Assembly (NCBI GenBank): GCA_018894105.1
Contig: CM032127.1
Coordinates: 4,063,001 to 4,127,000, forward strand
Direction of reading: 5' to 3'
Source of the DNA: Jacaranda mimosifolia
Lineage: Eukaryota; Streptophyta; Magnoliopsida; Lamiales; Bignoniaceae
DNA length: 64,000 bases
Within the stretch, counting starts at the first letter, position 1; every line of letters begins with the position of its first letter. The notes below the pieces were generated by a model. It saw nothing but the letters and a program-made list of their open reading frames with translations. It was not told the origin of the DNA and searched no databases. A program made the translations under genes and the position numbers. This document shows, piece by piece, positions 1 through 12,490 of this stretch.

Positions 1-780
1 CCCAATAATTACAACACTTCAACCAACAACCCCACAATTAGAATAAAAAATCTTAACCATTTGATTGACTTGGGCCACTTGGATTAGATAATCCATAATT
101 GAAGTTTGATAACTCCACAAACATTTTCCCTCATTGTCTAATGATAGGAATAGCAGCATGACGAATTGTGCTTCCTGACTATTGCACTAATTGGCAACTC
201 TGAAATGGTGGAGAAGCTCTAACATTCACCCTAGAGTGTAACATCCTTGAAGGTTATTGAGTGTTCATTCCCATCTAATCTGGTTGTACATGGAAAGGCC
301 AGGAACAAGTCTTGGTTCAGTAGCATGATGCATTTGATGTGGTGATGGATCTGCTTCAGTAGCATACTACTCAACTGGAGTTTCCTGTAGATGTGCTTCG
401 CTGGGTTCCAAAATGAAAGCTAAGCGAACTTGCTGGCACCACCTATAGCTCCTAGTACTTGGCTTGGAACATCAGGAGGGAGTTGGCTAGAATAGTTACC
501 TAAAAATAAGTTACAAATCAATAAAAGGAAAATGAGACAAATTCAAGTAATAATATCAAATTAATAAAACCAGTAGCACCAACTAATATCAATATCATCA
601 GTTAAAGGATTAAATTGACTTGTGCCTTCTTCAGAGTGTTTTCCTTTCCTTCTCACCTATCAAAATTATAAAGACATAAAGTTAGCAAACAATGCAAGCA
701 ATAGCATAGTAAAATGAACAAATCAATTAACATCATATTGAAGTAATACTTACATCCAACTTTTTCCTCGATCTGCTTAT
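1..780. other. left edge, no gene recognised
   Basis: I see no credible reading frame of useful length here. It lies immediately downstream of the MuDR-like transposase remnant on the minus strand, so it may be the 3' part of that transposon. No terminal inverted repeat or target duplication could be placed. Confidence 0.3.
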
Positions 781-796
781 TTATCTTTAAGCTCAT

Positions 797-2985
797 CTAC
801 TTCCATTCTGCTAGCCTTTGAAGATCTACCAGCACCCTTCCAAAATTAGGCGATAGTAGTGGAATGAACAAGGTCTCACCCCACAACTCATCACCAGTAA
901 TAGGCAGTATTGCTGGCCTGTACACCCTCTTGTAAGTATTAATAGAGTAACAACTGTGAACATAATTTTCAGGATTCTTTCTTTGATTAACTATGGCAGC
1001 CAAAGCATGTTTACATGGAATTCCTAATAGCTTCCATTTTTCACAAGTGCATGTATATAATGTTGGCTACCATCAAAGCATGAAATTTGGTAATCAGTGG
1101 CTTTGCTTTTATAGGGATGCAACATGCTATTTTGCTTGCAATCTTTTCAAGTACTTTAGTTATTTTAGGGCAAAATGTCTCATTCCGCTTTAACTCTGCT
1201 TTGTCTCTATTTTCTTATAGCCTCTTCATCATGTACTCCCATATCCATTCCATCATAGTTACAATAGATTTTTCTCTAGCTTCTGAAATATAGCTATTAA
1301 AGCTTTCACACAAGTTGTTTGGCATCATATCACATCTTGGGGCTTTATTGAAGTGAGATCTACTCCGTTGGCTTGGTGGTTTGTCATTGAACTAATCCGC
1401 AGCACTTACATCTATATCTCTCATTTCTGGTATTCTTCTTTTAAACTCTCTAATTGTTGTTGCCTTAGCTACCCTCCATAAAGCATTCTTGAATGACAAA
1501 CCCCTAAAGCTAGCCTGTTTCATGTTATTATGCATGTGTCTGACACAAACTCTATGCGTTGGACTAGGGAATACATTCTCAAAAGCATAAATCAATCCTT
1601 TCTATTTATCAAACTAAACGTATACTCACTTTCATCCCAAATTTGCAAGTCTTACTTCAAAACTATCAAGAAACAATCCCAAGTATCACCTGACTCTTTA
1701 CATACCATTTTATATGAATTAGGTAGGTGTTATTATTTGGATCCACACCTACAGCTGTCAAAAGTACTCTTCCATGGAGCCTTTTCAAATGACACCCATC
1801 TCCAGCAATAAAAAGCCTGTAACCAGCCCTAAATCCTTACTTTAATGCTTCAAAACACACAGAGAACCTATTGAATCTAGCCTCTGCATTATGGTCTTTA
1901 GTCCCCAAAATAACAATAGAGCCAGGGTTGCTCCTCCTCAGCTCTGCAGCATAATCCCATTGCTTATATACCGATAATCAGCTTTCTTTTTTTCTCTTTA
2001 TGCTTGATCCCAAGATACATTACACCTTGACTCAATGATTTGTATCTATTTTGAAACCTTTTATGTCTCTCTTGGGGTTAGTTTAAACATTTGCAAGTAC
2101 CTCTCACTCAGCCACTTAGTCTTCAAGTTCTTCACATTAAATGTTTATGCACATGAGTGGTTGGGGTTACATTCCCACAATACAAAAGTGCTTTCATTAT
2201 TCAGCTTTCTTGCATTCATTTTCCATGGATACTCCCCCATACCACATTTGTGATAAGCTCTACCTTTTGCACTCTTGCCCTTTGTCTTAATGGCATGAGA
2301 TTGGACAACTTTTTGGAATTCGATCAGAGTACTAGAAATCATACCTATCTCAAATGTAGGATCATATATCTCAACTGGATTAGAGATAGGATGACTTTGT
2401 CCTTTCTTCTCTTCATCAGATAAGTAGTCATCAAAATCATTACTACTGTCAACCAAATCAGGTTTAAACTCATTTTCACTTGACTTTAACTCATTAGTGG
2501 CATTATTATCATTGTCAACATCTAATGTCTCAACTTTTTTTGGCCTATCATCTACATTTTTATCAAATAAACTGTCATCTTCCATCGGATGTTTTCATCA
2601 AATAAATTGTCATCATCCATCAAGCTCTCTCCTTCATAATCACTGCCAATAAGTGAATCACTGTCATGCAACTCATATTTATCTTCCTCAGATTAGAAGG
2701 TGCGATGTCCATTGCAACTTCATACGCATCAATTAGTGCATCCACATCTCTAAACATGTTGTCAGCATTAATGCCCCCCAACTTATCTTCATCCAGCTGC
2801 TCTTTATCTTGAATTGGAATATAATCATGTTGAAGTTCTTCATTTTGCAAAAAATCATTATCATGCACTTGTGTCTGTCCAACGCTTTCTTGTTCTGTAT
2901 ATTCAGCATCCAAAGCAACAATTTTTTTAGCAATATCCACATCAGTTGCATTTTCAGCATGTGCATCTACCACATTTGCATCCAT
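797..2985 (-). pseudogene. MuDR-like (MULE) transposase, decayed
   Basis: Remnant of a Mutator-superfamily DDE transposase, which cuts and pastes its own element. Reading minus-strand from high to low coordinates, I see: an acidic N-terminal stretch (2620-2985 and 2145-2585, many Asp/Glu/Asn); a plant MuDR N-terminal segment ending near a WECNPNHSC-like motif; a DDE-core segment around 1760-1930 with a GDGCHLK-like box (first catalytic Asp); a segment at 1392-1595 with CVRHMHNN, matching the family's conserved CVRH helix; and a SWIM zinc finger at about 1004-1051 (CTCEKWKLLGIPCKHALA, the CxC...CxH pattern) running into the usual C-terminal tail at 797-1003. The pieces sit in different frames separated by stops, so the gene is dead. 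Family assignment rests on several motifs in the right order. The element's ends were not found. Confidence 0.8.
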
Positions 2986-2999
2986 ATGTCCAGTATGTT

Positions 3000-5880
3000 C
3001 ATTAGCTATAGTTCCATAACATATTCAAGTAGCACTTGAGGCTACACTTAAGCTTGAGGTTGCACTTCAGATGGAGGTTGCAATTCAGTTTGAGCCATAT
3101 CTTCAAATTCATTTACTTAAGCCTCAGTTTGTTTACCTTATGGTAACTCATCTTTTCCTTCATTCTTCTGCTGCATATTAGGGTCAACTGGAGGTATGTA
3201 CTCAACATCAACGCATACAAGCATCTCAACTTAAGTCTTCATTTATTGCATTTGCATTGTCATTTCTTCAATTATCTTTTTCATGCCTAACATTTGTTCT
3301 TCCATGGCATGTACACGCTCATCAAAAGATCTTATAGCCTATTGTGCCATTCTTTTATACGTGGTCCAAAAACATCAAAAGGTGATGGACCAATACCAAA
3401 TGTACATATATGTCCATGACAATCTTCTCCTAAGACCTTGGGTAAAGAGTCATTTCAAGAAGCAATAGACTGCGAAGGTTCTAAATGATCAAGTTCTATG
3501 GCATTGGACCTTGAAACAAAAATAAAGTATGGCATTATAGCTAAAAGTCAAAAAAATATACCTCCAATGAAAATATTTATAACTTTAGGAATATAATGAG
3601 AACATACCATTATTTAAGCAAATCTTAAGTCGCAGTATTCAACAAAGAGCTTCCAAGTTGGTACCTTATCACCCTCAAGCTCAATCAAGTAGTAGAAAAT
3701 GTGCTTCAAAATGCAAGTCCCACAAATTCTATTGAGTTTCCGGAAACAATCCAGGCGCAAAAATTGGAAAATCAACACCCTCTATCCTTATCAAAGCATA
3801 TTTTGTCTGACCACCTTCAGCAAGAACCGTGTCCCCTGTGCAACTCAACCAAAAGGGAAAATTAAAATAAATAAATATATAAATAAAAGAAGAAGAAGGA
3901 AGAAAAAGGAGAAGAGCTGACAATAAAGCGTTACATGTCTGACTTCCTTTCTTGACACGTCTTCTTTACATAATAGCACTAGTAGTATTAATCACACAAA
4001 ATTAACTTCAATTGACAACTTTTGGTGAAACTAAGTATATACACCTAAATAAAGCTAAGGTTATGCACTATGATACAATTTCTCAACGTCATATATATTT
4101 AATTGTCCAATCATACAGTTACCATCACATCACGTATGCAAGGGAATGCTATTGAAGTACAAAAGTTAAGTTAAAATTGTTCACACTAATTTTGATCAAA
4201 CAAGATAAATATTAGTAGTTATAAAGAAAAAACAATTTTGTATGCCACAAGATGTATCACTTTATAAGAGTTTTTTAAGACCCACCCAAAAACACAAAGC
4301 TTTCTTCATACCAATAGTACATGGATTATTCATTTGACCATTATTCATTAGAAAACAATTACTCACTCGACCTTATGCAAAGTTGCAGAATCCTAACTAG
4401 CAGGGGTATATTTGACCAACCGAGAACATCACATTCCAATGCAAAGGCAATTTCATAATAATTAAGGAACAAATCTAAGAATAGTCCACACCTCCAGCTG
4501 AATCTTATCTAGAAGCATAGACCACTTCTGAAGTGATTTTGACAACAACTTATCACAAGCCATGTTCATAAAAATGATTTATCAATAACGGATGACCACA
4601 AATATATTTAGAAAACTATGAATTTCTTCCATAGCCTTGGAATCACCAAGTTCATATTCCCCAAGTAAATGGATATCAAGAAATTCCATTATAATATTAC
4701 AGCTCAAGAGGCAAGTGCCAACCCAAAATATAATGAGTGCTCACCTAAAACAAAAAGAGAACATATAGCATTATAGTAAAGTTGACTCCAACTAGGACTT
4801 GAGCTGTTGTTGGGACCAGTAAGCATAGGAAGCCAATACCCTAGTGTAGGAGTTCCTGAGACATTGGTTCACCTGTCTATATCCTGCCTTGAATCGGATA
4901 TAGTAAAATATTCAGTTTTGGTGAACTAGATAAATAAGCAAAAACAAGCAAATAAGGCCAAACTGCCAAATCATATAACTAGATAAAAGCATTGCACTTC
5001 AAAGTACTCAACCGCCTTACAGAATACTCAACAAAAAATTCTTAACACAACAAATTGTATGGAAAAACCTAACCTAAAAATGTGGTATTGCTTAATTGAG
5101 CCTCTCACCACTGATGTTTCAGCCATATCTAATCCAACAGAAAATAAAGTTAAAAAATATAGACCGATTCAAAGAGAGAGACCAAAAACTAGAAAACAAA
5201 AGCTAGAATGTAAATCACTAAAATTCACCTCACTATGCCACTTCAGGAAGCCAAGTTTAATCTCCACTATTAGTTGCACAAAGTTCGATTGAAGTGGAAA
5301 ATCCCTAGCTTGCAACTTTGTTGGATTCAACAACAACAAACTTGACAGGGACAAATTTGAACTATTTTCAGCTAGAATTGTGAAAGATATTGAAGATGAG
5401 AACGAAAGTATGATGAATTAATGGACTTGCGGTGAGTAAACGTTTTTGGAAGTGAGGAAAGGAGTGAACGATAGACACAAATGTTTATTTCAGCAAAATG
5501 TTAAGTTAATTTACTGTTTTTTAAAAATATGAAATTAATTAATTAGTTTTAATTAACTATTAATAGATAAAATAAAAATATATTGCATCATGGGCCATTA
5601 TAATTTTATCATTGGTTTTATGGGCTATCTGAAAATGGGTCTTTGTAGATAGGCCTCCAAAAATGACTATCATCAGGGGTTGTTCTTAATTGGGCCTTTA
5701 TATATAGGCCTCCAAAAATAAATAACTACACTCAAAGGCAATTAATTTTAAGTGGACCACTTAAATTATTATTAGTGGCAATTCTTAAATGTGTCTCCAT
5801 ATACATGTCTCTAAATATATAGCCATGTTCTTCTACGTTTTTTAAAAATATTTTCTAACCTTTAGAAAAATTTTAAAACG
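3000..5880. other. mostly non-coding, possible 5' part of the MULE
   Basis: No complete gene is recognisable. The minus strand at 3180-3480 reads through several stops with glutamine-, methionine- and lysine-rich stretches. The sequence at 3605-3840 looks coding and is listed separately. Near 5640-5730 a short phrase containing 'ataggcctccaaaaat' occurs twice about 65 bp apart. Confidence 0.3.
3605..3840 (-). other. unrecognised coding-like stretch
   Basis: On the minus strand this reads as two adjoining coding-like pieces with one frame change near 3745. The first, about 3735-3835, includes GGQTKYALIRIEGVDF. The second, about 3605-3740, includes LIELEGDKVPTWKLFVEY. The upstream edge follows a CAG that could be a splice acceptor. 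I do not recognise the family. It could be an exon of a host gene fragment captured by the neighbouring Mutator-like element, or part of that element's own N-terminal gene. The residue make-up is protein-like rather than AT-rich noise, but no start or promoter is visible. Confidence 0.3.
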
Positions 5881-7200
5881 AAGGCACATATTCAAAAACA
5901 TTTTCCCAAAACACTCAAAACCCCACGCCCTAAAAATCACACTTACCCCCTCATTTTCTCATTTTACCTATCATATCACTCATTAATTTATCACTTTCTC
6001 ACTTCATTTATTCATATACATATATATATGTTTGTGAAAATATTAAAATTTTACTGGTTAAATTTTTTTAAAACTTATGTTTACAAATTTAATTAAACTA
6101 ATTATCAAAAAATGAATTAAATTTAATAAAATTTTACATTTATTCATTTAAGAAATAATTTAAGATGTTTTAATTTGATATAATAAAAAAATTAATCTTC
6201 TTCATTAAACATTAATCTTCACATTAATTAAAAATTAAAATAATTTATATGGTGATATTTATTGAATAACCTATTAAGTTTAATAAATTAATATTGATAT
6301 ATTTAAAGTAATTGTTGAGAGAATTAGTTAAATTTAAATAAAATTATTTGATTACTATTAAGTAATTTATTTACTAAATAATGTGTTAATTAAATAGTGA
6401 GTTAAAGAAATTAAATAACTTATAAATTAAGTTAATATATTTAAATAAGCTATTATTTATATATTAATTTTCTTTCATATTTTATGTATAATTAAATATT
6501 ACATTTATTTATTTAATAAATAATTTAAGTTGATGTAATTTCATATAATATAATATTATTTATTTTTTTAATTTGATGAATCATTATTAAGTCTTATATA
6601 TAAATTATCAAAAAGTGATTTTATTTAAATAAATAATTGAGTTTTATTTATATATAAATTGTAAGTAATAAACAGTTAAATAATAATATTTTAATTAATA
6701 AACAATAATTAGTTCATAATTAATGTATAGTAATTAAAATTTTTTTATAAGTTTATATTAACAATTATGATATAAGTTGATTTTTTATAACTAAGATAAA
6801 ATTATGATTTCATGAATAATTAATATTTATTAATATGTATTGCATTTCAAATAATACATTATTTACTAATGTTAATTTTATAAAATATAAATTTCAAAAT
6901 AAATAACCAATTAAATTAATTACACTTATATTTTAATCATAACAAATATATATACACACACATAATCCAACTATAAATATACATGCATATAATACAATTA
7001 AAAATAACTTTCACCCTATAAACTCAATAAAAAAGGATTTGATATTTACAGTAAAATTTGTCTCTTCCCAAAATATAAAGAAATAAAAAACTCATTCAAA
7101 TCATTTTCTATATTTTCTCAAAAAAAAAAAAAAAAAAAAAAAACACTTAACATATTCTCCAAATTTTCTCTCAAAAACTCATTCCCCAAATTATTTTTTT
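5880..7200. other. very AT-rich non-coding stretch
   Basis: About 1.3 kb made almost wholly of A and T, full of taattaaat-type words and ending in a poly(A) tract near 7118-7141. No reading frame or terminal repeat stands out. It could be an AT-rich transposon interior or plain intergenic DNA. Confidence 0.5.
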
Positions 7201-7461
7201 TTTGACAAAATGGGCAAAACATAGAAGAACAGGCTCTATGCTTTTGTTATAGTGATCCATTCCATTCAAACATTCCTAGATTCGAAATGTTCCATTTTCC
7301 ACTCAATATAGTAGGTATACAATAACCTTAGCCGGAAATTTTTGGTAGTGGTCTAAATTGAATAGTTCAAAAAATTTGAAAACAGAAATGAAATGGAAGC
7401 ATGCTGATCAACTAATTTAATTTTTAAAACCAAGTAATGGTAAAGAATGGAAACTCCAAAA

Positions 7462-8758
7462 TATTCTATGAGTGATTATATGCCTAAGAGGGGGTAAATT
7501 AGACTTAAGAGATTTTAATGCAACAGAAATTTATTACTCAAAATATTTTATGGCCTTTCAAAAACTGTTTAAGTCTTTTGCAGGAAACAATTTCAGTTAT
7601 TGACTGAAATTTGTAAATACTAGGTAAGATACTAATTAGACCAGTGATAAGAAAAGCAGTAAATGCAAAAGTAAATAACACTAGATTTATAGATGTTCGA
7701 CAAGCCTATATCTCTACCTAAGCTTCCACTTAGGATTTTAAACTTGTCAAATTGATAAATGTATCAGAATGTTTTTACAAACAAAACAGTAATTTGACAG
7801 TAACAAAAGCATAAGGAACAGAAACATCCTAATAGTGTGAAAAACCAGCTCTTCACAAAGAGCTACACTGGAATCCCAAATGAGATGAGGCAAGTTCGAA
7901 ACCACTATTGAAACCAACTGCTTGTGAACAAGCACGGGGGAATTTCCGCTAGATCCACTTGCACAACCTCTATGGATTGATGCATGAGTTGTTGCCATTC
8001 CATATGGCAAGTTCTAGTCTCTTCTTCCAGGCCGAAACCAGAAACGATATAGAAAGTTCCAAGTAGTGCCGCCCTATTGGTTTCTTCACCTAGAGGTCCT
8101 TAGAGTAACCAAGCACCGATTTGTTCTATTCACGACATCCCTCGAGAGTAGGTACAACTCTCGTCCCTCTTCACCACTAGACTTTTCGAGAGATAAATTG
8201 TCTTGTCCTCGTCTCTCCAAAGGTTCGTCAAAGGCAAGATCCACTTGACCTTCTTCTCCACAAGGTCCCTCGAAAGCACAAGTAGAGCAATGATTAATCA
8301 ACAATTAAGCACAAGATTGTGTAAGAGAGTATCACACAACTTCTCAATACACTTAGCAAAAATCTCTCCCAACTTAGTATTCAAGTTTGTATGCTGCACA
8401 ATTTTACTCTTATAAGCCCATGTCCAACGACTATAAGTTATCTTTAAGGAAAGAGTCCATTGGAACTAAATAAGGGAACAAAGCATCTTTGGTAATCATG
8501 CATTTATTCCTTAATTGTCGGTTGAATCAATAATCACGGCATAATGTGATTTCTTTCTTAAGTTATAAGAATGCAAATCAACTAGAATCTCTAAGGGATC
8601 TTTTATATATGAAAAGTAAATTCCAGTGCATGATAGATTCTGGCAGATACGGTGTGAACAGATTTCAACAAATCATTTAAACTTTTAGCACATAATCATA
8701 TGAAGGAATTTTGTCATAATCAAAACATTTAAAGGATCATCAAAGGGTTAACATATTC
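7462..8758 (-). mobile_element. solo LTR of a Ty1-copia-type element with 5-bp target duplication
   Basis: A single long terminal repeat (7467-8753) flanked on both sides by TATTC (7462-7466 and 8754-8758), the expected 5-bp target duplication. In minus orientation it begins TGTTAACCCTTTGATGA and contains a TATA-like GGCTTATAAGAG. Its first 300 or so bases match, in inverse orientation, the 3' LTR fragment at 25.33-25.64 kb (shared phrases such as TTAACCCTTTTGATGA and ACCAAAG...TTATTTA), so both belong to one copia family. The terminal dinucleotide at the 7467 end is TA instead of TG, consistent with a C-to-T change. A solo LTR arises by recombination between an element's two LTRs. Apparent reading frames inside it are chance. 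Confidence 0.7.
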
Positions 8759-8958
8759 CTGTCAAATAAATGAGGCTGGAAAAATTTTTTTATGCGTATC
8801 ACTATAGAAAGATCGTATTATAATGTTCCAGCATTGACACATGGGAAATCAGGCAACTCTCCTCAGGCTTAGGATTAACACAGTACAGTATAGTTTCTTA
8901 TTCCCATAGATTAATTAAGTTAATAAATTATATTTTACATTTGAATATAAGTCTAAGA

Positions 8959-11270
8959 ATGGCCTCAGCCAAAGTTGAAAGTAAGCCTATCAACAAGAGA
9001 TCATTCGCCCGTTGGACAGCTTCTCCCCTAGTCTATGTGGTGATTTTGATCAGTTTCTATTGACAACCAGGTATTATGTTGTCGTTGTTGTTGTTTTTTT
9101 TTTTTTTTTAAAATTAAATTCCTCCTGCATGCGTTTTTTTTCATAATCTGTAATCCACAGATTTTACGAGTTATTCTCATGCATTATATGATGCCCCCCG
9201 TCAGGTAATAGAATTTTATGCCCAAGAAATTGAAGCATCGAAGGAGGATGTAAGAAGCATGATCACAGCTGCCGATGATCATAACAAGATTGCTGAAAAG
9301 TTGAACTTAATAGACAGCATTGAACGTCTTGGGGTTTCATATCATTTTCAAAAAGAGATTGAAGAACAAATTCTGAATTTTTACAACGCCGGTCCCGGAT
9401 TTGAAAGTGATGGTTTACACAGAAATGCTCTTACTTTAGGTTGCTAAGGCAACGTGGTCATCACATCTCTTCAGGTAACTAAACTTCCATCTTTAAATTT
9501 GCCTAATTTCTAGTCTATATATGCACGAAGGGTTGAACTTGTAAAATGATATTGATTTCAAGTATGTATACGGTGTGGGCAGGCATTTTCGAGAAATTTA
9601 CAGAAAATGATGGTAAATTCAAGAATTGCTTAAGGGGTGATCCTCAGGGTCTGGTAAGTCTATATGAAGCAGCTCGTTAAAGAACACATGGAGAAGACAT
9701 TTTGGACGAGTCTCTCGCCTTTTCGGCTGCTCATCTTGAGTCCATTGCTCCCCATTTGAGTTCTCCCCTCAGGGAACAAGTGGCGCATGCCTTGGAGCAA
9801 TGCCTCGAGCGCGGCATCCCAAGGGTGGAGGCCCGTCGTTTTATATCTGTCTATGAAGGTCATGAATCAAAGAATGATTACCTGTTGAGATTTGACAAGT
9901 TGCATTTCAATTTGCTGCAAATGCTACGTAGACAAGAACTTTGTGAATTGTCAAGGTACTTTGTTTAAGTTAAGGATTAATGATGTAAGAAGTGTGTCTG
10001 TCTAGGCTTAAGTCAATTGTGTGTCTAAATGGCTATGGTTGGTGGCTGCAGGTGGTGAAAGTTGCTGGACCTCATCTCAAAACTTTCATACAGAAGAGAT
10101 AGAGTGGTGGAATGCTATTTTTGGACTTTGGGAGTGAATTTTGAGCCTCAGTATACATGTGCTCGAATTATGTTGATGATATCAATAATAGATGATACTT
10201 ATGATTTTTATGGTACAATTGATGAGCTTGAAATCTTCACAAAAGCAATAGAGAGGTATACAATATTACTATACATGCATTCCATATATATATATATAGT
10301 GAGTCTTATAATTACTTTCTTGGATTGTAATGGAATTGATTATAAGTGTAATTTTCTTTTCTGTTTCTATCAGATAGAAATCAAAGAAATGGATAGACTG
10401 TCAGACTACATGAAAATATGCTATAAAGCTCTTCTAGATCCGTACAATCACTACGATGAAGAACTAAGACAACAAGGAAGATCATTTGTTGTTGATTATG
10501 CAAAAGCAACAGTATAAATCACTATACTTAATACTCTTTCAATTCTTTCCTATCTTCCAGATTAACTTTTTTAGGAAAAACTCAATTGTATCTTCTTGCA
10601 TTTTTTGTCTAGATGAAAGAGATAGTGAGGAGTTACAACATAGAGGCAAATTGGTTTATCGAAGGATATATATATATATATCCTTTTGGTGATTACATGT
10701 CCAATGGCTTCATTACCAGCACCTACTACGTACTTGCTTGCTGCCACATCTTTCATTGGCATAAGTTTTGCTCCAAAGGAAGCATTCAATTGGCTCATGA
10801 AGAAACCGAAAATTCAAGTGGCTAATGTGATCATTTGTCGAGTTATTGATGATATAGCTACTTATAAGGTGTGTATATACATGAATAATCAATATACATA
10901 AAGAGAAATAGTTATGTACGAAGAATGTTGCCAAATAATCACCTTATATTCTCTCAAACACTGTTTAGATCGAGAAGAAAAGGGGGCAAAGTGCAATAGG
11001 CATTGAATGCTACATGAAAGAGTATGGAGTTTGAGAGCAGGGAGCAATGGAGAAGTTCAACAGTATTGCTGAAAATGCGTGGAAGGATATTAATGGGGAG
11101 TGCATGAAGGAAAAAACTATTTCATGGAGATCCTAGAAAGAATTATCATTATTTCAAGATTGATAGATGTTTACAAGCATAATTAAGATGGATACACTCA
11201 TCCAGAGAAAGTGTTGAGGCCCCTTATCACTGGATTGCTCCTGGACTCCTTCAAATGTTCAAGCACCTAA
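8959..11270 (+). pseudogene. sesquiterpene-synthase-like (TPS-a) pseudogene, seven exons
   Basis: Class I terpene synthases of this group ionise farnesyl diphosphate in the cytosol to make sesquiterpenes. Inferred exons: 8959-9070, 9205-9474, 9583-9955, 10052-10255, 10374-10511, 10613-10868 and 10969-11270, the family's usual seven-exon layout. Exon 1 carries the RP(x8)W region with the Trp replaced by Cys. Exon 4 holds an intact DDTYD (10191-10205), the DDxxD metal site. Exons 6-7 spell DDIATYKIE, a perfect second metal-binding motif, once spliced. Lesions: frameshifts in exon 1, near 9440 in exon 2 and near 10730 in exon 6; in-frame stops at 9678-9680 (TAA), 10056-10058 (TGA in place of the second conserved Trp codon) and 11032-11034 (TGA); more stops in the last exon; and a TA-repeat expansion in exon 6. 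With that many lesions it cannot make an active enzyme. The product specificity of the ancestor cannot be read from what remains. Confidence 0.85.
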
Positions 11271-12050
11271 TTAGTTTCTTAATTTTTTGCATTAATTCTT
11301 TTGTCTGATCCATTCATAATTATTCTGTTTTTTCATTCATTATATCTTTACTGTAGACAGTGAATTTTTGTATTTATCATTCATTGTTTTATGTCCTTTA
11401 TAGATGTTTGATTTGTTCAATTATACGTACTACATACTTCATTTATCACTCAATTCTCTTAATTCTAAAAAAATTTCAGAAAACGAGGTCCTTTATTTCA
11501 TACACTTATTTTGTTCTTCATAAATGTCAAACTTTGTTAGAATTGACTGATCCGCAAAAGGATACGAGAAAACATATAAGAAAATAAATATTATTTCCTA
11601 ATTGTATCAAAACTTAAATATCTGTTAAATCCACGTCTATTATTAACAGAATTAATGATCTCTCGACAAACTAAATCCCAAGATAATAATATTCTATGTT
11701 CGGATTGAGAAAACTAGTGAAGGAAAAAAAAAAAAATATATATATATATATATACACAAAAATTAAAGTAGAAAATTATATTATTTAAAGCATGAAAAAA
11801 AAATTCTTTAACATTTTATTCTTTAAACTTCAAGATCCACACACAGTGTAAAGCAAAAATTTATGATAAAATATTTTTTATAAGTACAATATTATTAATT
11901 ATAGTAAAGGAATAAACTTGTACATTAGAAACCATTACAACATTATTAATTAATATTGTGATCTTATTTGAAGTTCACAAAATTAAACTAAGAGAGGTAC
12001 ATATATAACTAGTTACAGTATGCTTAATATATCTCTTCAAGTGCAAATGA
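11271..12050. other. AT-rich intergenic stretch
   Basis: No gene seen between the terpene synthase remnant and the P450 tail. It contains a poly(A)/(TA)n run near 11727-11755. Confidence 0.5.
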
Positions 12051-12055
12051 TCAGA

Positions 12056-12131
12056 TTAATTGAGAGGACTGTAGGGTGTGGGAATGACTATCAAATTTTC
12101 TTTCCTTCCAACAGCAATTCCTTCGGCATCA
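12056..12131 (-). pseudogene. CYP71D-like P450, last 25 codons only
   Basis: On the minus strand this reads FDAEGIAVGRKENLIVIPTP followed by YSPLN and a TAA stop (12056-12058). It matches the extreme C-terminus of the CYP71D family; the gene at 60757-62714 has [16 protein letters not shown] at the same place. The upstream side stops where a roughly 350-bp MITE begins (about 12144), so the rest of the gene was lost or displaced. It differs enough from the other three copies here to be an older or separate paralogue. The call is short but rests on a specific motif in the right strand and reading frame. Confidence 0.55.
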
Positions 12132-12143
12132 AATTTTTACAAG

Positions 12144-12490
12144 TGCCCGTTTGCTTTTGTTTTCAAAGATGAGAAAATGAAAACAGAAAATTATCAACTT
12201 TCTCCTATTTTAACAGATATTTTTATTTTTAACATATTTTTCTAAATACACTATTACACTTTCTCTTCATTTTCACTTTTATTTTTTTGTACTCACATTT
12301 ACATGACTTTTAATTCAAAAATACTATATTTGTCAATTACAACTCATTTTCAATCCTATATAATCATTACATTTTAAACAAAATCTCAAAAAACAACATT
12401 TCATTTTCAAAAACACATTTATAACTAACTTTTGATTATTCTTTATACCAAAAAATGAAAATGCCTCCAAAAAATAAATCCAGATGGCCC
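12144..12490 (+). repeat. MITE copy 1 (gcccgtttg-type termini)
   Basis: About 350 bp with imperfect inverted ends, GCCCGTTTGCTTTTGTTTTC on the left and a complement-like CATCTGGATTT...GGGCC on the right. The interior shares phrases (ACTCTCTC/TCATTTTCA-type runs, CATTTATAACTAACTTTTGA) with copies near 16.8, 19.5, 52.7 and 53.8 kb. The termini resemble hAT-type non-autonomous elements. It abuts the P450 tail at 12056-12131. A related element appears to start directly after it at about 12497. Confidence 0.55.

Noticed and set aside
4500..4570. Small minus-strand frame MACDKLLSKSLQKWSMLLDK
   Set aside because: Reads like protein, but too short, with no recognisable family and no clear neighbouring exons.
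8066..8415. Overlapping frames around 8.1-8.4 kb
   Set aside because: They lie within the solo LTR, which is non-coding.
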